A stretch of 64,000 bases of DNA, taken from NCBI GenBank assembly GCA_018881555.1, contig JACAXG010000018.1, forward strand, positions 4,525,634 to 4,589,633, given 5' to 3'. Origin of the DNA: Amblyornis subalaris. Lineage: Eukaryota; Chordata; Aves; Passeriformes; Ptilonorhynchidae. The position numbers and the translations under genes were made by a program. The notes under the pieces are model-generated. The model was not told the origin of the DNA and made no database searches. It saw only the letters and a program-made list of their open reading frames with translations. Numbering within the stretch: the first letter of the stretch is position 1; every line of letters begins with the position of its first letter. This document shows, one piece after another, positions 1 through 12,235 of this stretch.

Positions 1-3000
1 AATGAGAAAATAAGTCACATTTTCTTTCAAGGAAAATAAATCATACAAATAGATTTCATCCAAATGTTTTGCTATTGCATATTAATTTACTGCTCTAAAA
101 AAGTTCTTTTCACCCTCTCTGCCTGATTTTCAGTCTTGAATAGTTTGTTTTTTAAAGAAATCTCTTGAGACAGCCTGTGACGTGTGAACTGTTTAAACTT
201 TACTTAGTGATCTTAAAAATGGATTGTTGCACATATTGTCAAAGAGTTTATTAATTATAATAACATTAGAGATGTTATCGCATGGACTCAGTGCTTACAC
301 AAGGCACAAGCCTGACTTGACAGAAGAGAAATGCCTCATTTCAACCAAGCTTTGGAGCTTTTGCATCCACCTTTGAGAAGGAGTGGGGTTATTGAAGGGT
401 TCATGGTGCTGAAGGGGTGATAGAAGATCTCAGTGGTCATGCAGGACATGCTCTTTCTGGTTTTCCCTCTTCCTCCAATCCCTTTTGAAACCTTCTCCTT
501 TCTCACTTCTTCAAGATACAGCAACTTCTAATGCCAGGCTGTTCCAGAATACAGGTTTTCCATTTTGCACCTCAAATCAGCCTCTCCTTACTCCATAGCA
601 CCACAGTTACTGTTCAGCCTTCCTGGAGTAGAGAAGGCTTGGGATGGAGAAGGAGTCTGATGGGGACAGAATGCCCCAGCACAGCTGGTGGACCAAACCA
701 TCCCTCTGCTTGGATTTCAGTGGCTAATTCCCATCTCTGCAGGTTCAAGCAAAATAGCCCACATGTAAGCCATGCACAAAGGCTGATGACCCTTGAAATC
801 TGATGCCTAAGGCTAAGGGATGCTTTAATTACTGCCTTGCATTTAATTACTGCCTAATGCTATGCATTTCCTGGTGGTTTCCACACCCAGACATCTTTTG
901 GGACTGGTCATTACCCAAAATAACAGTAGACTGACAAATCCAGTAGCTTGACAAAAGAGAGCATTTCCTACAGTTCCACTTTGAAAGTCTTAAGATCTCT
1001 TCTGTATCCAACACTGTAGAATAGAAAAAGAAAAAAGGGAAAATTATTGAGGTGTTCTATTTTAATACATTATTTGACAATATCAGGTTTTCAGGTTTAG
1101 AAATCTACATACAAATGAGAAGAAGTTGTGAAAACTTCTGATTGATGGACTTTCTTTCTGACAATTCTAATTATTTAAAGACTGCAAATGTTCAAATACT
1201 TCAAAAACCACGGGCAGTATTTTGCTACCTGACAGCAGTGTAACTCAGAGTGGCTCCCCCAAATAAATCCTTGCAATATGAAGAGGTTACAATCTGATGT
1301 GTGATAGACTTAGACTTCTTTGGTGTCCATCTCNAGATCTCTTTCTCTCTGTGAAGCCCTACTATCCATCACTGCTCTGGTGCAACACTTCAGCACATAT
1401 GTATTTATTTTGCCAGATACCACCTCTCAAGCTTACAGACGTGAGGACTGAGGCAAGACTCAATGACTGTAGAACTGAGATCATACTAAAAGTCTGTGAA
1501 AATACAGAAAACTGAAGGTAGTTTTCCTGAATTCTGGAAGTATGTGTCCATCCATGGCCACCCATAAATAAACATGTTCTTTGTAAAGAGGGGAAGAAAA
1601 CAGCTATTAATCCTTTCCATGGTGCTGTGTGCCTACAGTCTTCCCATAGGGCCAAGAGGCAGAAATAAACCCTCCAAACCTGCTAGAAAGCTCTCAAGCT
1701 AAGTGTTGCACAAGATAATCACCAACACTGACCACAAAGGACCATAATTAGCAAAACATCCACAGGTGACCAGTGGGGAGAGCTGAGAGCAGTTACCAGT
1801 ACTGTGGTGCCTGTCATGGAAAAGCTCTTGGCAGGGAAGGAAGCAGTGCAGTGCATAGCAGTCTGCTGATGGAAATCAAGTCTGGAAGCTGCTCTAAGCA
1901 AGCTGCTGCAATGGAGGGCTGCAATGGGAACATGGACTTTTTGCTGTGAATTTGCTGGAACAAATACAATCATCCTTAGTTATCAATTGCTGTTTGTAAT
2001 GCATCTTTGCATTAACATATAACTTGTCTTTGAGTGACTGCCCATTTCTGAACTTCAGAGAAGTAACTAACAAACTTGATNTCTTAAATGTGGCTGGGGA
2101 AAAGAGTGAAGGGGAAAGGGGGAAGGGGAGGGAAATCTGCTTGTGTTCATATTCCAGAGGGAATTAATTCTGTTGTATTTGTAAGGTTTCCTCTGTGGTT
2201 TTTAAGTTGTTCCCTGAAATCTGCAATTACATTCANGCAAGATCTGCATCCAGCTTTTTCTAAAATTATGTTGAAGCAGACTGCATGGTAACTGAAACAA
2301 TTTTTTCTTTGAATGTCATCTCCCTTTCAGTTTATCAGCTGATGCTCTAGCAAGTAGTTTCTGCCTTGAGGAGCTGTTGATAGATAGTTCACTGAGATAG
2401 CTCAGCATCTCGGCTACCTTGTCCCTGTGAAGTCCTTTTAAAACACTGAGAAAAATTTCAATATTCACCACAAATTGAAGTTATCAGTAGTTCAGATCCT
2501 TGACAGCACTGAAAGGCTTCGGTGGAGCATGTGGGGAAAGGTGACGGTGCAGGGAGTCAAAAGAAAGTGTTGGGACTGTTTGGGGTTTTTTTGTGACAAT
2601 CAGGAACCAGGTTCAGCACCACATGGTTGCAACAACAAGGGCACTGCCAGAATGCCTTGATCACTGCCTCAATGCATGAACAACCTTCCACCTACCTGCA
2701 CTGTTATTAGCACGTCCCCTGAATCTCCTCCCTCAGAGGAAAAATGGAATCCTGGAGGATTACAAAAATTCTTCAGGGTTCAAGAGAGCAACAAAACAAG
2801 TTTCTGAGCATCCCAGATGGGCAGAATAATACCCAAATTATTAATTATCTTACAAAGCTGAAGATCTGGACACTTACATGACTGTTGGGTTGCCCATACT
2901 GTGGCTGCTATGTTCTGCTCCTTAAAGAAAATTCTCTGTATTCATTGAGCCATTCATATGGCCATTCCTTGTTCATGAAGGAAAATGTTCAGATTCTCCA

Positions 3001-6000
3001 GTCAGACTGACCACCAACGGTCCTAGAACAAGAGGGTAAGAATCCACATTAACTGATAATTANGGTATTTTATTATTATAATTATTGATAAACACCACAT
3101 ATATCTAGAATTTTGTAATCTACAAATGTGGAGTCATCNTTCTTTTATTTATACCCACTTTTGAACATTAGTTAAATTCCTATAACTTAAGTGGAAATGA
3201 AAGAAAAAANAACTACAACTTTTGGGGATTTCTGCTTAAATGAAAGTAGTTAGAAGATGAGAGACATAAATGAACACAATATCTATGGGGTTTGACAGGT
3301 AACTCAAATAAGCTGTTTTTTAAAAATAGGCATGAACTCAGCACATGAAGGAAAGAGTCATCCTCATGATTATCTTCCTAGTTGAAGAAAATTGTAGTTT
3401 CAGGTCAACAGCATGCAGAAATGCCTGGAAGGTATTGCCAAAGACCATCCCAACAGTGCATCTATGCTGTAAATATCACATTTGAAATTAGTCAGCAACG
3501 GCTATGTCATCTTGATTTGCATGCTAATAATATGATGCAATGATGCTCTGGAGAGATAAATCTACAGTTAGCTGGCAATAACATTTTTGGCTTTTCTGAA
3601 GTACCGAAATTTNAAAATTCTCAGGGGTGTATTTCTCTAACTTTGCACCTTGCCTCTCAAATGAAGAAACATCCCACTGTGGCCATATCTATGACATCAC
3701 CTCTTCAAGGACAAAGGGATGTCACACATTTCTTTCTGAAAACAGCAGGTGCAGAAACTAAGTAATGGACATTTTTTCATAGACATGAGCTATGACAAAA
3801 GTTTGCACATGATCAGCCTTCTTGTTGATAATTAGGTTACATTATGGTTGAGAACAAGCTATGTTTCAGGGCCTACTGGACCCTGAAACAGAGCACTAGA
3901 CCCTGTTCCGGAAAAATATCAGTTCAGGGAAAAATATGAAATGCCTTCTCATGGATAAATGTTGTTTCCAAGACAATCTCATGATAAAAGGTCTTTGAGC
4001 TACAGGATCATTTCCAAAATGTGAAAGGATCCTGGCTCCTTACAGACAAGGGAGGGATGTGAAAGTCCAGAGAGGCATCTCTGCACATGGGGTGGTGATG
4101 ACAGCTGATCTCCCTCCTTATGGCAGATAAAGCAACATGTGAGTCTTTTGACATCTTTCCCCCTCAGTGTAACCCTTCCTCACTTTGATTTTTTTCTCAC
4201 AAAAAGACTGAAAAAAACCTTCTTCAGCATCTCATCACTAAGTCCGGGATTTATAAATCATATCTTGCTACGTTTATGGAAGTTATGACCAGACTTCTGT
4301 AGTCAAGGCTGTGGGCATATTTGCTCATACCAATTTCACTGTAATGCTAGATGGTTACCCCTTATTGTAGTGAGGTCTAAAATTTTTTCCCTGTTGGAAT
4401 GAGCCGGTATTTTCCAGATTATGGGAGTACTTTCCCTAAACTAACAGTGTGTTACGTGTTGTAGCACTGTACCCCTTTGTTATGTCTTTGAGGGCTCAGT
4501 TTTCATGCAGGTGCCTAACGCCATTCTTGAAGATGATGCTCCAATGCAGACAGGATGTTTGGCTGATTCCTGCTTCAGATGGCTTTTACCATCCTTTCTT
4601 TATTGCTGCCAGGGTTTTCTCTTGCTTCCCNGGGGACGCCAGATGCATCTAATGAGTCAGTTCCAGCTTCCAAGCTGAAACAGGTCATGGACAGCAGCCA
4701 TGTGTTGTTTGGATTCTTGCATGGAAGGGAATTTCCTTTTGCTGAACCAATTCACTCAGTAAGAACTTGTTTTAGATCGAATTGGCATTGCTTTTAGCTA
4801 GCTCCAACCTTTTCTAAGCTTATCCTTAATTACAAGTTTTTATTATATGCTAAAAGAAGAGGGTTGCCTTAAAAGAAAACTGGTGCCTTGGACAGTGTAC
4901 CTTGCTCCCAGCTTAAATGATAGGAAAAGAACTGTTTAAACACAAAAGTCACAGGCTGTAGCTGGTGAAAAATAAAACAGACAGAGACATGCTTCTCNCC
5001 AGTGTTGCATAAGTAGATATACAATGTATAATGTACTGCAACATCACAGCAGGTCTCCCAAATTGAAAACAAAGAGGAATAAAAGACTGCTGTACCTTAG
5101 ATCTTAAATCCCTGAATGTGTTGCTTGTGTTGATTAGTTACTTTGATTTGTGCTTCCCTGCACAGCTCATTTTTCCCTTTAATAAGAGTTTGGCTTGTAA
5201 ATTGTCACTTGTATTTGCACCAAACAGTGCAATTAGGCTGCAGTGACGGAATATATTACATTGTTTGTTTTCCATTATGTTTATTCCAGATGGTTTTTGT
5301 CACTGACTCTTTTTCTGAGCTGGGCTGTTAATAAACATAGGATAAATCTAATGAATAAATTTGCCTGCTTGGTATAGATCTGTGGTGGCTGAGATGGGGT
5401 TATGCTGCTGAATAACAGGTTCTCAATAGAACTACAGAAACATTAATTCTTGCTCACTTATGAGAGGGGAAACTGAGCCCATGGTTAGAGAGGGGTTAAA
5501 GAAGGTGCTTATGTGAGGGGTTTTACCTTTAAAAGACATACATTTAAAATTTAAACCGAGGTTGTGATGAGTTCGCCATTGTGATGCTTTATTGCTTCTC
5601 TGAACAAAGGAAGTGTTTTATGGTACAGCTACAGAGTGAGTACCTGTTTTCAAGATTTTCATTGCTGGAATGGTCCTCTGTGCCCTTGAGTCAGCTGTTT
5701 CAATCTTTGTCTCGGTTCCTGAACAAACACTTCTTTTCTTCAACCGTCTTGTCTCTTCAAATAGAAGTTGTTCAAAGTCCCTGACTAGGCTGAAGATGCA
5801 AAATCAATATTAGAAAGAGATCTGGAACCTTTTGGAGAAAACATATGGGATGGAGAAGAAATGTGGAAGTCTAAAAGGAGCAGGACTTAATCTGTTCACT
5901 TGCCAAAGTGGTGGTAACTGGAAAAAAGTGGAAGTTGTGACAGCAGGCCTTGGAAAAGCATAACACTTAAGAGGTTTTCCAGTAGTGGCCTCTTAGTTTT

Positions 6001-7890
6001 TCCATCAGAAAGAAAACCCAGCATGAAATACAATATGGTATTTCCTACCATCTTGCAAAAGTTTTAAAAGCTGCATGAGAAGAGGTGACTGTGGTTGATC
6101 AGCAGTGGGATCTTAGAGTCTTGGTTAAAGAGCACATGTTTTAGAAGATCAGCTAAAAGGAGATTATAGCAAACAAATTTTGTTTCTACTAAAATTTCCC
6201 ACTTTCTCTGAACTCTTTCAAGGATCATATAAGCAGGAAGCTGCCAGCAGTGCTGCCTTTTATCAGTACAATGGCTTCTCACGGGTCTGTCAGCTGCTTA
6301 GCTCTGCTCTGAGCAACAAAAAGTGTCTCTGTCTNTGAAGGTAATGCAAGGCAATGCTTCCCCAAGTGAAAAACCAAGTGATGAACACAAGATTGTTGAT
6401 TTGCGAATGCCTGGAAAAATAAATTGTTCATCTGGACTCACATGGACCCACTAGCAGCAGGCTGGGGAGCCCAATCAGTGCTGTAAACTGAGTGACAGTG
6501 GGTCTCAGCCACACTGAAGAGGGAAAGTTTCTAGGAACAAGACAAGACAAGGAAGGGGAAGCCAGAGTAAGAGATGTAGGAGCGATAATCCAAGAAGGCC
6601 CCAAAGGAATGGTGAGCTAAGAAAGGCTGGAAAGACATGGCTGTTTTGGTGACTGAGATATAAGGAAAATAAGGATACAGCCTGTACCCACAGCACTGTG
6701 TGCCTGGCCAGGCTGCGAGGTGTGAAAGTGTTAACCCTTCTGGAATCAGTTCAGGACATTCCAGTGCTTGAATTCACACAGTAAAAATAAACCTCGTGCC
6801 AGGCTTGTTGCCTATGGGGCTTATGCTCTGCTTTTTGATTCAGTCATTTAGGAATTCAAAGCTCTTCTAACAGGCCTGGGCTTTAACAGCATCTTTGCTT
6901 TGCCATCACTGGACTGTCACTGACAGTGGAGCAGACGCATGGTAAAGAAATCCATGGCAAAAAGGTCCATGTCTGCCTGCAGCTGCTCAGTCATGCTATT
7001 CTATAGGGCCTGATTCACCTCTGGACAGTGCTTTCCCTCCTGTGTGTCTTACCCACCATACTCTTCCTAGGCACCACTGCATGTCCACTTACANGGCAGG
7101 GCAATGGTGAGTCTGCACAACAGATGCCCACTTAAGGCTGAGTGTTTACTGTGAAATAAGATAAATTAACAACTTTTACATCAGATTCCTGAGTGTTTAA
7201 TTGGTGNGGAGAAGGAGAGTTTAGACATCCCCAGCCTGTTCACTTTGTATGTAGTGTCACACTAAAACGCAGCAAGGTGCAGCACTGGGAGCAGACAAGT
7301 GGGGGCTTGGCCAGGATAGGAATTGGTTTTTGTAATTCTGAACAATTGTTCCTACTCCTGCCACTGAAATCTTTATTCACCCCAGTTCTCAGCCTGTGGA
7401 GGCCTCCAGTGAGTTTCCTCTCATCTCACATCTTTCTCTATCACACTCCTTACTTTCAAGCTGACCATGATCAGATACGTTCATGTTACTTCCCTCATCC
7501 TCAGGCATTCCTTTGGGTGGCAGATGCCTTCAGATTTCACAGTCATGCTTCCTCTGCTCCTCAGACCCACCAGTTTCATTTTTCTTAGAAGACAGGATCC
7601 TTGAGGCTGGCAGTACTTTGTAATTCTCATACTGAGAGGTGGTCTACTAAGAAGGCACATGAGGAAAAACATTGTGGTGTTATTTTTCCTCCTATTAACA
7701 AGTGGAGAAGATGCATTAGGCATGATGGTTTTGTTGATTTATTTATGAGTAGTTCCTATTCAAAGGAGTGTAAGAGAGAGTCAAGGAACTTTGGACCAAT
7801 TTCTATTTGGTTATTCCCTGAAAAACTGGAAATGACCATGATGTAGTCTGATGACTTACTCTGTATTTACACCAGTGCCAATGAGAACAC
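1..7890. other. Gene-free AT-rich DNA (left flank)
   Basis: No exon, recognisable repeat or RNA gene was found. One G-rich stretch at 2111-2132 can form a quadruplex. Open frames here are short and lack coding character. Confidence 0.6.
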
Positions 7891-7897
7891 AGTTCAG

Positions 7898-8600
7898 TTG
7901 TACTGGTTTGGCTGTAAACCAGCAGGGGAAATTAACCCCACACTGAATATCTTGAGAGATGTTAGGTCAAAATTACAATTTTAATAAAAAAGGTTAAAAT
8001 AAATGCAGTAATACAGAAACATGGGCTTAAACAAACCNACAGAGTCACGGTACAACCTGACACCCTGCTGACCAGGGTGGTAGCTGTGCAGGCACTGGTC
8101 CTGCAGGAAGGCCTGGTAGTCCAGTCCCAGTAGTGGAGCAGCTGAGTCCAGTTCCGAGGAGTGGAGTTGAGTCAAGTCGAGTTGACAGTCCNATCGAGAA
8201 TGGAGTCCCAAGAGTGGAGTCCCATCAAGTCAAGGGTATCTTCTCCCATCCAAAACCCTTGTTTTATGCTGTGCTTCTTGGCTGGCACCTCCTCCAGAGG
8301 CGGGGACTTTCACAATGGAAGAGGATCTTCCNNNTGTTCTATTGGTTGCTTCNGTAATGNGCTTGGAGGAGCCCTAGGGTCCTCTGAGATGGTCCCGAGG
8401 GGTTCAGGCTAATTAATCAGGCTGGGTGGTGCTAATGGGCCATTAGCTGAGATCAGATAACCAGGGTGGGTAGTGCTTNCTGGCTGGAGTGCTTATCTCA
8501 GTTGAGATAAGGAGTCCCAGGTGTGTAATTATGAAATTTATCCAGCTTTTGTGGGTGGTAATAGGATATATACCTAACCTAGGACATCAGTCCACTGATT
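7898..8600 (-). mobile_element. Probable ERV LTR-like repeat
   Basis: An interspersed-repeat-like block with a TATA-like GGTATATATCC on the minus strand (about 8568-8578), a GGTTTACAGCCAAACCAG end near 7900 and internal degenerate repeats: GAGTCCAGT/GTGGAGT-type units at 8128-8235, and a duplicated CAGG(C/G)TGGGT(G/A)GTGCT at about 8419 and 8461. N bases cluster here (8332-8334, 8353, 8360, 8479), as expected for a multi-copy repeat. Orientation and ends are uncertain; no coding region is attached. Confidence 0.4.
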
Positions 8601-11600
8601 TTACATCACATTTACAATGGACATGGACAATATATGCAGTGTGTTAACACCTATTTGAATGCTTATTAAGAGTTCACTAATAATGGTAGTCACTGAGGAT
8701 TATTTAAAAATGCATTTTCTTTCTTCACTACTTCTGCTCTCTCTCTTTTGGTCTTCTGTGATTGTTGCTGTATTCGTTGAGCACCTTGGCCATAAAAATG
8801 GACAGCAATTGCAAAGTCTTTAGTGAACTTTGTGAAGTATTTCACATTTCTCATTTTATTTGTCATAGTATTTTACTGTCAGCTTAGACTTTCTGAGTTT
8901 TGTCTTTTTAACTCCAGAATGCATTACTGTATTTGGAAATATTTCATGTAGAGTTTTGAAAGAAAAAGAATTCATAACACCCAACAATTATGTCATGAAC
9001 CAAAATTTATTTTATCTGTCTCCTTTATGAATAGGATATTTTAGCCTGTTAAAAGAAATGTTGATAATAAGTATTTGATCTCTGGATTGACCTTGTTAAT
9101 ACCATCCAGGATGATATTTAACAACTGTTAATGAAAACTGTTTCACTTAAAGATCAGTTGCATAGCAATTTTTGTAGCAAACTCAAATAGAAAAATGTTC
9201 TAGGTCTATTATTAGACTCTATCCAATTCTACTCATGCCATTAAAGATGATTCATAGAATACTGCACATCTGATCCAAGTCAGCTTCTGTGCTTATAGCT
9301 TGCATAATCCTATAAACCATTGCAGTGCCCATACATCACTTGATTCACATCACTACTCCCACATAGTGATGCATTGCAAAATGTGCAATGTACTTGAAGT
9401 TGATGACCCTTTCACCAAAAAAAAAAAAAAAAAAAAGAGGAGGGAAAAAGTGCCTGTGCTCTCAGTCAGAGGAGTAGAAAGCAGAAGAATGAAATTACAG
9501 CATGAATCCTTCACGGAGCTGGAGGTAACATGAGCTGCACCTTGCATTGAAAATTTCCTGAGCCTTCTCCCATTTATTTTCATCTCTGGAATATGCTAAT
9601 GTGTTAGCTTTACAGTGTAGCATGCTGCCAGAGCATTGCAACAACTGCACTCAATGCCAGATGCTAAAAAAGCTTCTTGAAATATTACTAAATAAGGTAT
9701 TGTGAATGTTCTTCGTGGGAAAAATAAGTTCATTCCCCAAGCAGTCATAATAAGGGAATCTCTTAAGTTTAATAACTGTTTGTCAAATGCTTGTCCTTCT
9801 TTATGGTGTTTTTTCTTCCCTTTAATTTAATTTCTCTAACTTTCAATATCGGCTTGATAATTTTTTTTTTAAACTAAAATGATCCCTAATTTTCTATTAC
9901 TTTATTATGGTTTGAGATTCATCTTGATCCATTTAGAGGAGTAGCAACATACCAAGATTTCAGTATCTAAAAGAACCCAGTATCAGAAGGCTAGTAATTT
10001 GGAACAAAATGGTGCTAAGGGCTTAAAGGCGGTACTGTTGCTGCGTGTGTTACTATATTTCCTATATAAAGGGTTTGTTTTCAGGATAATAAAACACTTT
10101 CTGCAGGTTGCCATGATGGCTGACTGCCTCACACAGTCTCTGGCCAGGAGGAGAGCACTGTACTCACTTAGTGAAAGGGAACAAGACCTGGCTATGAGGG
10201 AGGGCAAGTATGGGTCCCAAAGGATTATGATCATAATACTAACATTCAAAGCTGGAACCCAAGATACTTTTTCCCACAGCTGGGTATTCCGCTCTGGAGT
10301 TAATTAAATGGCAGAATAATCAAACACCTGCATCAGCCGGACTCAGTCCACTCCTGAAGGGACCGTGCAACTGCCCCCGAGGCAGCACCAGCCGGTTCTT
10401 GCTCCTTGTCTTCCTCCCGCCGCACATCCTCTGCCACAGCAGGCTCCTAGAGAAGACCCAAGGGCCTTCTCAGCACTCACCTGGCGTATGAGCANTGCAG
10501 GGCTGTCCTACCTTGGGCTGGCAGGTTTTACAGCCCCTGCTGGGGCTGCTGACCCCACATATATACGCAGTAGGCATGTTGCTGTAGGGGACAGGCACTG
10601 CCATACAACCCCTGCCTTACAAAGGGTAATGAATCCCAGCCAGGGAGGCCCAGGCACAGGGGCACCACAGCAGGAGCAGAGCAAGGAAACAAGCTGATGC
10701 AATATCTCACTGATCTGCTGGTCCATGTGAAGGACCTCCGGGATACTCCTGAGGCTGTGAAATGCTTGCTGTCACCTGGCCACGGTATGGCTTTGGAGAG
10801 AAAACATATAAACCCCTCCTATCTAAAACATCTTCTATCTACCACATTAGCTCTCCCGTGGGCTGCCAAGATCACTTTATTTACTGTTCAAAACTTTTAA
10901 CGGAAATTGTAAAGTCTCCAAAATCATCGCTAAAGTGTGCAGTGAGGACAAGCGGAAAAACTAAATTTATCACTGGAAAAACAAAGACAATACTCTTGTG
11001 AGTGGTTGGAAATCAGTTTGGCACCACAGTTACAGCACTTCAGCATCTTTTTTTTTAATAAAAATCGTTTTTCTCAGTTTTCTTCAAGTCCAATCAGTAA
11101 TCATTTGTTCTGTTGGGTGTGTTTTGGTCTGACAGTTGTCATGTCTTTCTCATTCACAGCCTGATTCCTCGGTTTGCTAAAGGACAGCTGATAAAACTCA
11201 GTTTCAGATAAACCAAAAATTACATTTATGCCATAAATACCCTCTGTGATTATGGGAAGACACGGTCAGTCTCTTTTCACTGGCAGTGAAATCAGTGCAT
11301 AAGGCATGCTTGAATATCATTGTTCATTGTTTTCTCAGGGACATCATGCCAAATTCTTTTTTTTCAGTACTGTCCTTATCTGAACCTTTAAATCCTTTCT
11401 TTCTAAATGATGAAACGTAGTTCCCTGTATACCCTGCAAAATCCTCTGTCTCTCCTTAGAGTATTCATATCCACTACACTCAATAAAGAGGAGAGTGAAA
11501 GGAAATATGTAATCTCCTGACCACAGTGATTATACCAATTGCTGTGCTGAGATTTTCCCAGTCGCTAATGATTTACAATAAATTTCTTATCCTTTTCACT

Positions 11601-11727
11601 TAGCTCCTAATAGTGTTCACAAATGTCTTAGTTTATGGTCTGGACTATCAGAAGCCATTATGATCAGATTGTATATTAAAGTGGTAGAATNACCAAAGAT
11701 CTTGATCCTGAGGATGTACAAGAGNTG
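8601..11727. other. Gene-free interval with poly(A) run and GC-rich patch
   Basis: A 20-base A run sits at 9417-9436. A GC-richer patch at about 10310-10740 has open frames on both strands but no recognised protein. The remainder is AT-rich and featureless. Confidence 0.5.
9417..9436. repeat. Poly(A) run, 20 bases
   Basis: Twenty consecutive A bases followed by GAGGAGGG. No retroposed gene is recognisable upstream, so I treat it as a simple repeat. Confidence 0.9.
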
Positions 11728-12235
11728 TTACAGAATCACAGAATGGGTAAGGTTGGAAGGGAGGTCCTCTAGTCCAACCCCTCTGCTTAATCAGGGTTCC
11801 CTGGAGCACATTACTCATTGTGTCCAGACAGCTTTGAGGAGACTGCACAACCTCTGTGGTCAATCTGACCCAGTGCTCAGTCACCTGCATANTAAAGAAG
11901 TTCTTCCTCATGTTCAGGTGGAACTTCCTGCGCGTCAGTTTCTGCCTGTAGCCTCTTGTCCCATTGCTTGGCACCACAGAGCAGAGCCTGGCTCCATCCT
12001 CCTGACACCTCCCTTGAGATACTGACAGACATTGATGAGATCCCCTCTCAGACGTCTCTTCTCAAGGCTGAACAGGCCCAGCTCCCTCAGCCTTTCCTCG
12101 TAACAGAGATGCTCCAGTCCCTTAATCATCTTTGTTTCCTTGCTCTGGGCCTGCTTCAGGAGCTCCGTGTCTCTCTTGTACTGAGAAGCCCAGCACCAGC
12201 TCCTTTCACAGAGCTGGTTACCTCTCACAGTGACT
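11728..12235 (-). mobile_element. CR1 LINE fragment, minus strand
   Basis: Starts on the plus strand with ACAGAATCACAGAATGGGTAAG and GTTGGAAGGGAGGTCC, the reverse complement of a CR1 3' end, and continues with the reversed CR1 3' region (AAGAAGTTCTTCCTCATGTTC, CATTGATGAGATCCCCTCTC). The copy is truncated at about 12235. Confidence 0.9.
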
